A program made the translations under genes and the position numbers. The notes beneath the pieces were generated by a model, which saw nothing but the letters and a program-made list of their open reading frames with translations, did no database searches and was not told where the DNA came from. DNA of 14,449 nucleotides from Robiginitomaculum sp. (GTDB taxonomy: Bacteria; Pseudomonadota; Alphaproteobacteria; Caulobacterales; Maricaulaceae), in NCBI GenBank assembly GCA_016765255.1, contig JAESQI010000011.1, positions 1-14,449 of the forward strand. The letters are read 5' to 3'. Shown here piece after piece: positions 1 through 6,129 of the stretch (its first letter is position 1; the number at the start of each line of letters is the position of its first letter).

Positions 1-270
1 TCTGACTCTAGCTCACAAAGTGAGAGTTTAAAGGATAAGGTGAAATCGAGATTTGCGGGTGCTACAGGTGCCTTTAAAGAAAAGTGGAGTCACTTTAAGG
101 AAAACGGGAGTAACGCACCTCAGGAGTCACACGATGCTGATACAGGCACACATAAACCGGTTAAACCAACCATGTCCTCTGGTTTTAACAAGGCAAGCTT
201 TAAGGGTAGGAATCAGAGTGAGATGAACGATAAACCTAAAGCTCAAGATAGAAATCCTAGGAATGAGTGA
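1..270 (+). CDS. C-terminal tail of a protein starting upstream of the window (partial)
   Basis: Frame 1 is open from the first base of the window to a TGA at 268-270. The 89 visible residues are therefore the end of a longer protein. A GTG at position 40 could be read as a start but needs no invoking and lacks a clear ribosome binding site. The tail is very hydrophilic, rich in Lys, Ser, Asn, Asp and Gln, with no hydrophobic segment and no recognisable motif. This is typical of a disordered C-terminus. Because it abuts a mobile-element-type gene pair it could belong to a conjugation or plasmid protein, but nothing visible proves that. It converges on the Fic gene with only 12 bases between the stops. 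Confidence 0.6.
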   Translation, partial: SDSSSQSESLKDKVKSRFAGATGAFKEKWSHFKENGSNAPQESHDADTGTHKPVKPTMSSGFNKASFKGRNQSEMNDKPKAQDRNPRNE

Positions 271-282
271 GGAGTTAAGCTC

Positions 283-867
283 TTACTTTCTGACAAATTC
301 TAATAATAACTTAATGTCATGATTATCAGCCGCGCGAAGGGCTTCAATGTATTCAGAGCGTATTTTCCCACGGGATGCTAGATCATGTGCTCCCCACGTA
401 AATCTCTCTTCTCCCAAAAACTGTAAGAGAATATCAGTAGCTAAACGACTATGGCGACCATTTCCATTAGGGAAGGGGTGTATTAATACAAGTCTATGAT
501 GAAACCTTGTAGCTATTTCATCTATGGAAAAGCTTTTGTTATCGATCTGATACTGAGTATCATCAACAAGTTGTACTAGTTCTGTCGGTATACGGTATGC
601 TTCAATACCAATATTTCTACTAGTTTCTCTGAAATCTCCTGCCCATTGCCATACATCACCAAACATTCGTTTATGAAGGTCTTTTAGAAAACTAATATCA
701 AGAGGGTTTATTTTCCTCCCTGAGATCCAGATTTCAGCTTTAATAATGTTTTTATGTTCAGCTTCATTTAACTCAGAGCGTGAAGATATATAGGAAGGGA
801 TAAGACCTTCTTTCTCCTCTTCGGTTAAAGGTGTTGCATCTTCAGGTTGTTCAAAAATATCATTCAT
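283..867 (-). CDS. Fic-domain protein of the mobile mystery protein B type
   Basis: A Fic-fold enzyme, expected to transfer AMP or a related nucleotide moiety to a target hydroxyl. The core motif HPFPNGNGRHSR lies at about residues 130-141 (bases 445-480 on the minus strand). It matches HxFx(D/N)GNGRxxR: catalytic His, Asn in the acidic position, the GNG anion hole and the final Arg. The N-terminus, with a TEEEKEGLIPSY stretch, is what I remember of the mobile mystery protein B family (TIGR02613). That stretch has an E-G pair but lacks the Ser/Thr of the canonical Fic inhibitory motif (S/T)xxxE(G/N). The ATG at 867-865 shares one base with the upstream gene's stop (TGATG), implying translational coupling. 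A TTG at 870 is a less likely start. It is likely a toxin-like or regulatory partner of the HTH protein; its target is unknown. Confidence 0.85.
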   Translation of the reverse strand: MNDIFEQPEDATPLTEEEKEGLIPSYISSRSELNEAEHKNIIKAEIWISGRKINPLDISFLKDLHKRMFGDVWQWAGDFRETSRNIGIEAYRIPTELVQLVDDTQYQIDNKSFSIDEIATRFHHRLVLIHPFPNGNGRHSRLATDILLQFLGEERFTWGAHDLASRGKIRSEYIEALRAADNHDIKLLLEFVRK

Positions 868-1340
868 CAATAGTCATCATCCCATAGTTTGCGTGGTTTT
901 GTATTGATAAGATCAAGAGCAAGTTCGTCGATTTGTTCGCTAAGCTGGTCATTGTTTAGAGACTGATCTTCCAAAGACATTGTATGATCCACTCTACCCA
1001 TAATCTGCCTAGCTTTTAATTTGGCACGATTCATAACAGTATTGTGTAATGACTTCCTTGGTACGAATGTATAAACAAGCGCACAATCCATAGCCTCTGC
1101 TGTTGAGCGTAAGGAAGCAAGTGTTAGGCTGTCTTCTAGCTCAGCTTTTTCTATTGCAGTAACTCGTGGTTGTGAGACATTCATCCTATTGGCAAGTTGT
1201 TTTGCAGACATGCCCAATGCTTCACGAATGGCTTTTACCCATCCTTTATGTGGTCTTTGCATCTCCTGATAAGGTGGAAACCTTAAAAACTTCTTATCAA
1301 GGGCTTTTCTTGCATCTAGTGAATTCAAAATATAATCCAT
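867..1340 (-). CDS. XRE-type HTH protein of the mobile mystery protein A type
   Basis: A 157-residue DNA-binding protein. A helix-turn-helix spans about residues 40-70, with AKQLANRMNVSQPRVTAIEK as the core. The following region with DCALVYTFVP and the KLKARQIMGRVDHTMSLE segment is characteristic of mobile mystery protein A (TIGR02612, from memory), which almost always sits directly upstream of the Fic-bearing protein B, as here. It probably represses its own operon and may restrain the Fic partner as an antitoxin; this is inferred from organisation and not demonstrated by sequence. The divergent AT-rich region beyond 1341 would hold its promoter and operator. It ends in a TGA that overlaps the next gene's ATG by one base. 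Confidence 0.85.
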   Translation of the reverse strand: MDYILNSLDARKALDKKFLRFPPYQEMQRPHKGWVKAIREALGMSAKQLANRMNVSQPRVTAIEKAELEDSLTLASLRSTAEAMDCALVYTFVPRKSLHNTVMNRAKLKARQIMGRVDHTMSLEDQSLNNDQLSEQIDELALDLINTKPRKLWDDDY

Positions 1341-1401
1341 AAGTTATTAAATTACAAAAAAAGAATAACATATATATTATATAAAACAAGAGAAAACATA
1401 A

Positions 1402-1416
1402 TATATAGACTATATA
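1402..1416. promoter_or_regulatory. Candidate operator for the HTH/Fic operon
   Basis: A perfect 7-bp inverted repeat, TATATAG-A-CTATATA, lies about 60 bases upstream of the HTH start within AT-rich DNA that also contains several TATAAT-like hexamers. Its place and symmetry fit an autoregulatory site for the HTH protein. However, such palindromes occur by chance in DNA this AT-rich, so the assignment is weak. Confidence 0.3.
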
Positions 1417-1473
1417 AATGTAATAGATTGTAGATAAATTGTTATATTACAAGGGATAAAATGGCTTTGTTGA

Positions 1474-1551
1474 TTGACTCTAATCAATGTTAGTTGTTAC
1501 GTGTAATATGCAGGGAGTTAGCATGGTTGCTTGCGACCCAAAGCGGACGTT
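1474..1551 (+). repeat. Dispersed intergenic repeat, copy 1
   Basis: The stretch begins TTGACTCTAATCAATGTTAG and ends CGACCCAAAGCGGACGTT. The copy at 4338-4411 has the same first block (one mismatch in 20) and last block (one mismatch in 18), with a more diverged centre of similar length (40 versus 36 bases). Neither copy encodes an obvious protein. The CCCAAAGCGGAC core resembles short intergenic elements I recall from various proteobacteria, but its identity is not established here. Confidence 0.7.
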
Positions 1552-1602
1552 TAAATGAGCAGCTAATCATAAGAAGAGATAAGCTCAATTGAGGAGGTTT
1601 TT

Positions 1603-1686
1603 ATGGCAATAGTAAGCAAAGACAATCTTATTCATTGGAATTATTTCCTAGCACTTGAAGAGGATTTGGCGCGGGTATCAGAGTAA
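1603..1686 (+). pseudogene. 27-codon ORF, probable 5' remnant of a lost gene
   Basis: A strong Shine-Dalgarno, GAGGAGG at 1591-1597, sits five bases before an ATG that opens 27 codons ending in two adjacent stops (TAA then TGA in frame). The peptide contains HWNYFLALEEDLARVS. This looks to me like the beginning of a family of conserved hypothetical bacterial proteins starting with a similar WNYFLALEEDL segment; that resemblance is from memory. The excellent initiation region combined with abrupt loss of the rest suggests a truncated gene rather than a functional small protein, but a real short peptide is not excluded. Confidence 0.4.
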
Positions 1687-1797
1687 TGATAGATGTAACA
1701 ATTCATTTCGAACAAAAGCCGTGTTGTTCAAATTTCCTGATAGGTACTACTACGATTCAGTTCTTGCAGGGTAGTATAAAACGAAGCTCACAGAAAC

Positions 1798-3129
1798 ATG
1801 CAGAAAATGGAAACTTTATTAGAACAGGCCATCAAAAAAATTATTGAATTGGCTTCTAAGCATAAAAAAGAACTGCTAAAGGTGCAGCACACATTACGAT
1901 GGATGGAGCCGACAGGAAAAGGGCGTTCAGAGGGGCGTAGTGATACTATTGAAGTCCCATACTTTAAAGCTCTTTATGATGACCTAAAAACCGAACTAGA
2001 GGTTTCAAAAGAGGTCTCAGAATTTCGTGTTTTCATAGAGAGTTTTGTAAAAAAGAAGGGGAAGTTTTTACCGTTTTTCTCTAGCGAACAAAATGCACAG
2101 AGACAAGTTGAAATCATTTTTGGAAGTTATTTTTATAAGGCACAAAGCTTAAGGCTAGATAAAGGCATAATACAAAAAACATGCGAACAGTTTGTAGAAG
2201 AGATTTGCAGTGATGAAACAACCCTTGTAGCCATATTGCAGATAAAAGATTTTGACGCCACCTCTTCGTTTGACCTAGAAGAAGGAATCACTTTTCGTCC
2301 TATTACAATGACAGATATTCAAGAGTGCTGTATTCGCAGGCGTTTTGAAATACCTACCCCAAGCAATATATTAAACTTGAATGATTGGGTTTGTGAAATT
2401 AGAAAGCCTATTAATAAAGCTAACGCAGGAAGTCAACCTGATGTGGCAAAAGAACTTACATCTAATAATTTCCATGATTTACCAGAGTTGATAGCTGAAG
2501 CTTTAAATCTCACATTCTCTGGCCGTGCAGCCATAAACATGATGTACGAAACGATTGAGAGTCCTTACATTAGTTTTGGCACTTCAATGGGCGGAAATGA
2601 AATTTACACATGTCGCCATGGAGAGCAGACAAGAATAAATAAAAGACAAATAAATAAGCTAAAAGAAATTTACACAGTACTAAAAACTTATAGAGGTACC
2701 AAGGGATATAAAGATTTAAATTTGGCACTTCGACGACTTAGAGCCGCTGCCGGGCGTCAAAATTTTGAAGATCATATTGTCGATTGTGTAATCGGTATGG
2801 AATATCTGTTGGCTCCTGATGGAAGGGAAGGCGAAACTACATACAAATGCAAAATACGCGGAGCATCTTTACTATCAGATAAATTTGGCGATGTTGAGGC
2901 TAGAAAAAAGTTTATGGGTGATTTGTATAGTAAGAGAAGTGCTATTGTACATGGTTGTAAGGGTGCATCCAAAGATATTGTAGAGCTCTCTGAAAAAGCT
3001 GAAGAAGCTCTGCGAGAGATATTTGTTTGGTATTTGACCACAGGTTTAAGTATAGGAAATAGACAGGAAATTGCTACTAAACTAGATGCCACTTTTATAA
3101 AAGGCGCTAAAAAAATCCGTGGGTCGTAG
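1798..3129 (+). CDS. Apea-like HEPN domain protein
   Basis: A 443-residue protein with no signal peptide or membrane segment. The N-terminal two thirds are not recognisable to me. The C-terminal region, about residues 310-425, has the layout of Apea-like HEPN domains: a helical stretch around RLRAAAGRQNFEDHIVDCVI, a GMEYLL segment, then RSAIVHG at residues 380-386. That last segment gives the RxxxxH signature (R380, H385) that forms the RNase active site in many HEPN proteins. HEPN proteins often act as RNA-cleaving effectors of toxin-antitoxin or anti-phage systems, so a defence role is plausible, but no partner gene (MNT, kinase or ATPase) is adjacent. The start at 1798 has no good ribosome binding site; ATG 1807 is an alternative. 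It lies alone between two repeat copies, which suggests an acquired module. Confidence 0.7.
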   Translation: MQKMETLLEQAIKKIIELASKHKKELLKVQHTLRWMEPTGKGRSEGRSDTIEVPYFKALYDDLKTELEVSKEVSEFRVFIESFVKKKGKFLPFFSSEQNAQRQVEIIFGSYFYKAQSLRLDKGIIQKTCEQFVEEICSDETTLVAILQIKDFDATSSFDLEEGITFRPITMTDIQECCIRRRFEIPTPSNILNLNDWVCEIRKPINKANAGSQPDVAKELTSNNFHDLPELIAEALNLTFSGRAAINMMYETIESPYISFGTSMGGNEIYTCRHGEQTRINKRQINKLKEIYTVLKTYRGTKGYKDLNLALRRLRAAAGRQNFEDHIVDCVIGMEYLLAPDGREGETTYKCKIRGASLLSDKFGDVEARKKFMGDLYSKRSAIVHGCKGASKDIVELSEKAEEALREIFVWYLTTGLSIGNRQEIATKLDATFIKGAKKIRGS

Positions 3130-3185
3130 TTTTTGCATGCGTGCATTTTGCAATCACTATCAATTCCTATAAAATAAATCATCTG

Positions 3186-3202
3186 AACGTCCGCTTTTGG
3201 CC
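3186..3202 (-). repeat. Dispersed intergenic repeat, fragment in inverted orientation
   Basis: Read on the minus strand this is GGCCAAAAGCGGACGTT, close to the 3' block of copies 1 and 2 (CGACCCAAAGCGGACGTT). The plus-strand bases just after it, GGCCGAAAGAGGTCAC, resemble GGCCAAAAAGAGGTAAC about 20 bases downstream of copy 2. This suggests that the element extends further and has two related halves. It lies between the HEPN gene and the HTH-nuclease operon. Confidence 0.5.
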
Positions 3203-3288
3203 GAAAGAGGTCACAAATTAACGAAAGTCGCACTTCATTTTAGACTCCACAGTAGCTAATCGTATATTTTTCTAGACAAACCCTATAT

Positions 3289-3308
3289 AGAAGGATTATA
3301 TTCCTTTT
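3289..3308. promoter_or_regulatory. Candidate operator upstream of the HTH-nuclease operon
   Basis: An inverted repeat, AAGGA-ttatat-TCCTT, ends about eight bases before the first possible start of the HTH gene. It lies at the end of an AT-rich stretch (3260-3314) that could carry the operon promoter. The position suits autoregulation by the HTH protein or a small leader hairpin. With only five paired bases the evidence is thin. Confidence 0.25.
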
Positions 3309-3314
3309 AACTTT

Positions 3315-3560
3315 ATGGGGAAAGTAATGGTTACACACAAAAAAATATGGAGCGGTATTAATATATTAGCCATCCAAAACGGATATTCTGCCTCTGGCTT
3401 AGCTGTTAAAGCTGGTTTAGATGCAACGTCTTTTAATAAATCTAAGCATTTTAGCAAGTCTGGTCAGCCTAGGTGGCCAAGTACGGAAAGTATAGCTAAG
3501 ATATTAACTGTTACAAAAACTAGCCTAGTTGATTTTGCCAATATTGTGGAGAGTACCTGA
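3315..3560 (+). CDS. Stand-alone HTH regulator resembling the DNA-binding half of S24-type repressors
   Basis: An 81-residue protein that is essentially one helix-turn-helix domain. SASGLAVKAGLDATSFNKS is the core, followed by the RWPSTESIAKILTVTKTSL segment characteristic of the N-terminus of phage-repressor-like S24 peptidase proteins in alphaproteobacteria. The peptidase domain that normally follows is absent, so it cannot self-cleave in an SOS-like manner. Homologues I remember start near MVTHKKIW, and GGGGAAAG precedes the second ATG at 3327, so the true start may be 3327. Its TGA is immediately followed by the ATG of the nuclease gene, giving zero spacing and probable coupling. It probably regulates this small operon. 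Confidence 0.75.
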   Translation: MGKVMVTHKKIWSGINILAIQNGYSASGLAVKAGLDATSFNKSKHFSKSGQPRWPSTESIAKILTVTKTSLVDFANIVEST

Positions 3561-4016
3561 ATGAAACTAATCTTAAGCATTGTGTTGATTGTTTTTATCT
3601 CCATACCTCCCAGTTACTCTAAATCTGTACCCATAGATGAACAGATAGAACTTAAATCCATGTATGAAGTTCTTAAATATGAGCGTGTAGTAGATGGAGA
3701 TACATTTATTGCAAGCGGCAAAAGAATTCGTATATGGGGTATAGATGCTCCCGAAAAGGGTGAGATAAGTTCTATGGCGGCTACAATGTATTTAGAGATT
3801 TTGCTTAATGGTGGTGAATTGACGTGTAAGCTAATACAGGTTGATAGATATCGTAGAGATGTCATGAATTGTTTAGTTGCTGGTAGAGATATAGCTTCTC
3901 AGCTTGTCTTAATGGGTATGGCTAATGATTATAGTAAATACTCAGGACACTATTATCAAAAAGAAGAAGATGTAGCTAAGAATGCCAAAAGAGGCATCTG
4001 GAAAGACTTACCATGA
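3561..4016 (+). CDS. Secreted thermonuclease (staphylococcal nuclease family)
   Basis: A 151-residue protein with an N-terminal signal peptide (hydrophobic residues 2-16, probable cleavage near residue 20). The SNase fold follows: RVVDGDTF at 42-49, RIWGIDAPE at 57-65, DRYRRD at 96-101, a GMANDYSKYS stretch, and RGIW near the end. By analogy with the staphylococcal enzyme, D47, R57, D62, E65 and R100 cover the calcium-binding and catalytic residues, so it should be an active Ca-dependent exo- or envelope nuclease cutting DNA and RNA. It starts directly after the HTH stop and overlaps the next gene by ATGA. The pairing with a cytoplasmic repressor and a second exported protein suggests a controlled extracytoplasmic nucleic-acid degradation function, possibly scavenging or defence. 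Confidence 0.88.
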   Translation: MKLILSIVLIVFISIPPSYSKSVPIDEQIELKSMYEVLKYERVVDGDTFIASGKRIRIWGIDAPEKGEISSMAATMYLEILLNGGELTCKLIQVDRYRRDVMNCLVAGRDIASQLVLMGMANDYSKYSGHYYQKEEDVAKNAKRGIWKDLP

Positions 4017-4282
4017 AAAGTGTTATAGCTCTATCTGTACTTATATCTCTTATGCTAATTCCTAGTGTTGTTAGGGCTAGTAGTGATGATAAGATTAAAA
4101 AAGAAATAATAGCACAATCTATACGTAATTATTCAGGTAACTGTCCGTGCCCATATAATGTAGACCGAGGAGGTCGAAAATGTGGCAAGAGAAGTGCTTA
4201 TAGTAAACCAGGAGGGTATTCCCCTATATGTTATTTGCCAGATGTAACAGCAAGAATGGTCACTAATTATAAGAACAAATAG
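4013..4282 (+). CDS. Small secreted Cys-rich protein with CPCPYN motif
   Basis: An 89-residue protein with a clear signal peptide (hydrophobic residues 4-18, cleavage after VVRA or thereabouts). The mature part holds NCPCPYNVDRGG, then CGKRSAYSKPGG and ICYL, giving four conserved cysteines. I know this pattern as a short domain that often accompanies or is fused to SNase-type or other secreted proteins in alphaproteobacteria; its biochemical function is unknown to me. The gene overlaps the thermonuclease by four bases (ATGA), so the two are surely co-translated. The cysteines suggest disulphides or metal binding outside the cytoplasm, and a role as nuclease cofactor, inhibitor or targeting subunit is possible. 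Confidence 0.75.
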   Translation: MKSVIALSVLISLMLIPSVVRASSDDKIKKEIIAQSIRNYSGNCPCPYNVDRGGRKCGKRSAYSKPGGYSPICYLPDVTARMVTNYKNK

Positions 4283-4337
4283 TATAATTGTTGATAAGTT
4301 CCTATCTTTTGTATTTCATAGTAGTTAGCCCCATCGT

Positions 4338-4411
4338 TTGACTCTAATCAATATTAGCTATTAAGTATAAAACGCTTGGTAGGATACTGCTACCGACCCA
4401 AAGCGGATGTT
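4338..4411 (+). repeat. Dispersed intergenic repeat, copy 2
   Basis: This stretch begins TTGACTCTAATCAATATTAG and ends CGACCCAAAGCGGATGTT, matching copy 1 at 1474-1551 at both ends in the same orientation. It fills most of the 185-base gap between the nuclease operon and the HXS operon, so the HXS promoter must lie within or just after it. The leading TTGACT could serve as a -35 element, but no well-spaced -10 is evident. Confidence 0.7.
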
Positions 4412-4467
4412 ATGGTCTGAGAAGGATACGGCCAAAAAGAGGTAACGTAGAAAGAAAAAAGAATCTA

Positions 4468-4719
4468 ATGCAAAAAATTGAGGTGACTATTCCCGAGGAA
4501 TTTGGAAAATATATAAATTCAGCTTCACTGAGGTTTCAGTATTTATATCCAGATGTAACTATTTCTATTAGTAATGCCAACATATCTATTGAGGGAGGCG
4601 AGGAGGGGCTTCTAAACAATTTACGACAGGAGCTTCTGCATTTAGTTTATAAGGAGAAGATATATTCAGAGACGCTAGAGATCCGTAAGTCTATATATAG
4701 AGCTATATCAGATGAGTAA
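4468..4719 (+). CDS. hxsD: His-Xaa-Ser system protein HxsD
   Basis: An 83-residue cytoplasmic protein at the head of the HXS operon. The C-terminal half has the HxsD layout as I remember it (family TIGR03976, named for an LLNDYxLRE motif): LLNNLRQELLHLVYKEKI, then SETLEIRKSIYRAI. The function is not known; its size and constant position beside two radical-SAM enzymes suggest a peptide-recognition or chaperone-like partner, analogous in role to RRE or PqqD-type proteins but not recognisably homologous. It overlaps hxsB by eight bases. The ribosome binding site is weak (AAAGAA-type), with no better alternative start. Confidence 0.75.
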   Translation: MQKIEVTIPEEFGKYINSASLRFQYLYPDVTISISNANISIEGGEEGLLNNLRQELLHLVYKEKIYSETLEIRKSIYRAISDE

Positions 4720-6129
4720 TCTGTTTCCCTATACCTTCCAAGCAACAGGCAATAAATTCTTGTTTTCAAATGATGCGGGAGATTTCTTTTTGTCTTCTGA
4801 GCAGTTTCTAGATCGACTAGTTAAGGGGCGACTTACAAATACAGATAATCACTACTTACTACGAAAAGGCTTTGCTTTTAATGAGGAACACGATTTTTAT
4901 TACAATTCTTACTTAAGTAAAATAAAGCAAAAAAAATACATCAGAGAAAAGTTATCGTACATCATAGTTATCCCTACGCTCAGATGCGATTTAGCATGTG
5001 ATTATTGTCAGGTTTCCCGGGCAAGTTTAGGGGCTAAGGGCTTCGACTGGACGGATGAAATAACACAAGCATTCAAGACGTTTCTCTCTGCTCACTCGGA
5101 TACAAAAATTAAAATAGAATTTCAAGGAGGCGAGCCTTCTTTACGCATGGATATTATTGAAGAGGTTGTTGCACACTGTGATAAGGAGGGGTTGAATGCT
5201 GATTTTATCATATGCACCAACTTAAACACCTTACCAGAAGCTCTGCGCAAGCTCTTGGATCGGTCTGATTTTTTTGTTAGCACGTCAATAGATGGGCCGG
5301 CGGAATTGCACACTAACAATCGTACAAAAAACGAGCACACGACATCGTCTGTTCTAGAAAACTACGGGAAAATACAGCGCGAATGTGGGGCTGATAAATA
5401 AACGCTCTTCCAACAATTACGAATGATAGCTTTGAGGCAATAAAGGAAGTGATAGACTATTACGTTAGCATAGGTCAGAAATCAATTTTTTTAAGACCAG
5501 TTAATTATCAAGGATTCGCGCGTAAAAAATTCTCTCATTCTAAAGCTGAATACCAAACTTGGATTGAAAACTATCAAAAAGCTCTCAAGTATATCTTTGA
5601 TTTAAATTTTTCTGAATCGAAGCAAATAACAGAATTCGGGTTTGAGGTTGCCGTTAAACGGATTTTTTACCCGCATTACAATTCTCATGTTGATCTAAGA
5701 AGCCCTAATCCTGCAGTAAGGGACTATCTAGTGATAAATTATGATGGAAAAATATATCCGTCGGATGAAGCTAGGATGCTTTCTAGAATTAAGCATATAG
5801 ATTTGGCAATGGGCAATATCCTAACTGGAATAGATAAAAAATCTGTCTCTGATTTTAACTGGAATCAAATGAACGATGTTCACGAAGACTGCATTCATTG
5901 TGCATATAAGCCATTTTGTGGAATTGATACAATTGATGATTTATCTAGATATAACCGCACAGACTTACCCAAACACGAAACTTACTTTTGTAAGTCACAT
6001 ATGAGCGTCTTTGATTTTATCTTTTCAAAATTAAAGCAAAGTGACCCTACTACCTTATTTAATATTCAAGGTCATCTAACCGGTGATTTTTCTATGAAAC
6101 CTATGATGACTGAGTGGTTGTATGATTAA
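4712..6129 (+). pseudogene. hxsB: Radical SAM protein HxsB, interrupted by a single-base deletion
   Basis: Two adjoining open frames together encode one radical-SAM/SPASM-type enzyme. The first (4712-5401) carries CDLACDYC at residues 92-99, the CxxxCxxC motif that binds the 4Fe-4S cluster and SAM, and QGGEPS. The second continues from about 5398 in the next frame and carries C-terminal auxiliary-cluster cysteines (CIHC, PFC and FCKS near 5890-5995). The break is at GATAAATAAACG (5393-5404). Restoring one A to the A-run gives D-K-I-N-A-L-P-T-I-T and a 472-residue protein, the length I expect for HxsB. Both halves are otherwise intact, so the lesion is recent or a sequencing error. It overlaps hxsD and hxsC by eight bases each. 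As written, the halves would not form a working enzyme. Confidence 0.85.

Larger units (their letters stand above)
1341..1797. other. Gene-poor intergenic stretch
   Basis: This 457-base gap contains the very AT-rich upstream region of the HTH/Fic operon (1341-1460), one copy of a dispersed repeat (1474-1551), a 27-codon ORF with a strong Shine-Dalgarno (1603-1686), and about 110 bases before the HEPN gene in which I see no gene or convincing promoter. The patchwork looks like accumulated insertion or deletion debris. Confidence 0.6.

Noticed and set aside
40..270. Independent small gene with a GTG start at 40
   Set aside because: The frame is open to the first base of the window and no ribosome binding site precedes the GTG, so it is the tail of a larger protein.
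2772..3233. 153-codon ORF on the minus strand opposite the HEPN gene
   Set aside because: It lies mostly antisense to a well-supported gene and has no domain or ribosome binding site.
5393..5404. Programmed ribosomal frameshift in hxsB
   Set aside because: No X-XXY-YYZ slippery heptamer is present at GATAAATAA, and a -1 slip of the Lys tRNA would have to pair with TAA.
5449..6129. Separate second radical-SAM-like gene starting with GTG
   Set aside because: The same frame extends upstream to the frameshift and continues the HxsB protein without a gap. It lacks its own cluster motif, so it is the second half of the broken hxsB.
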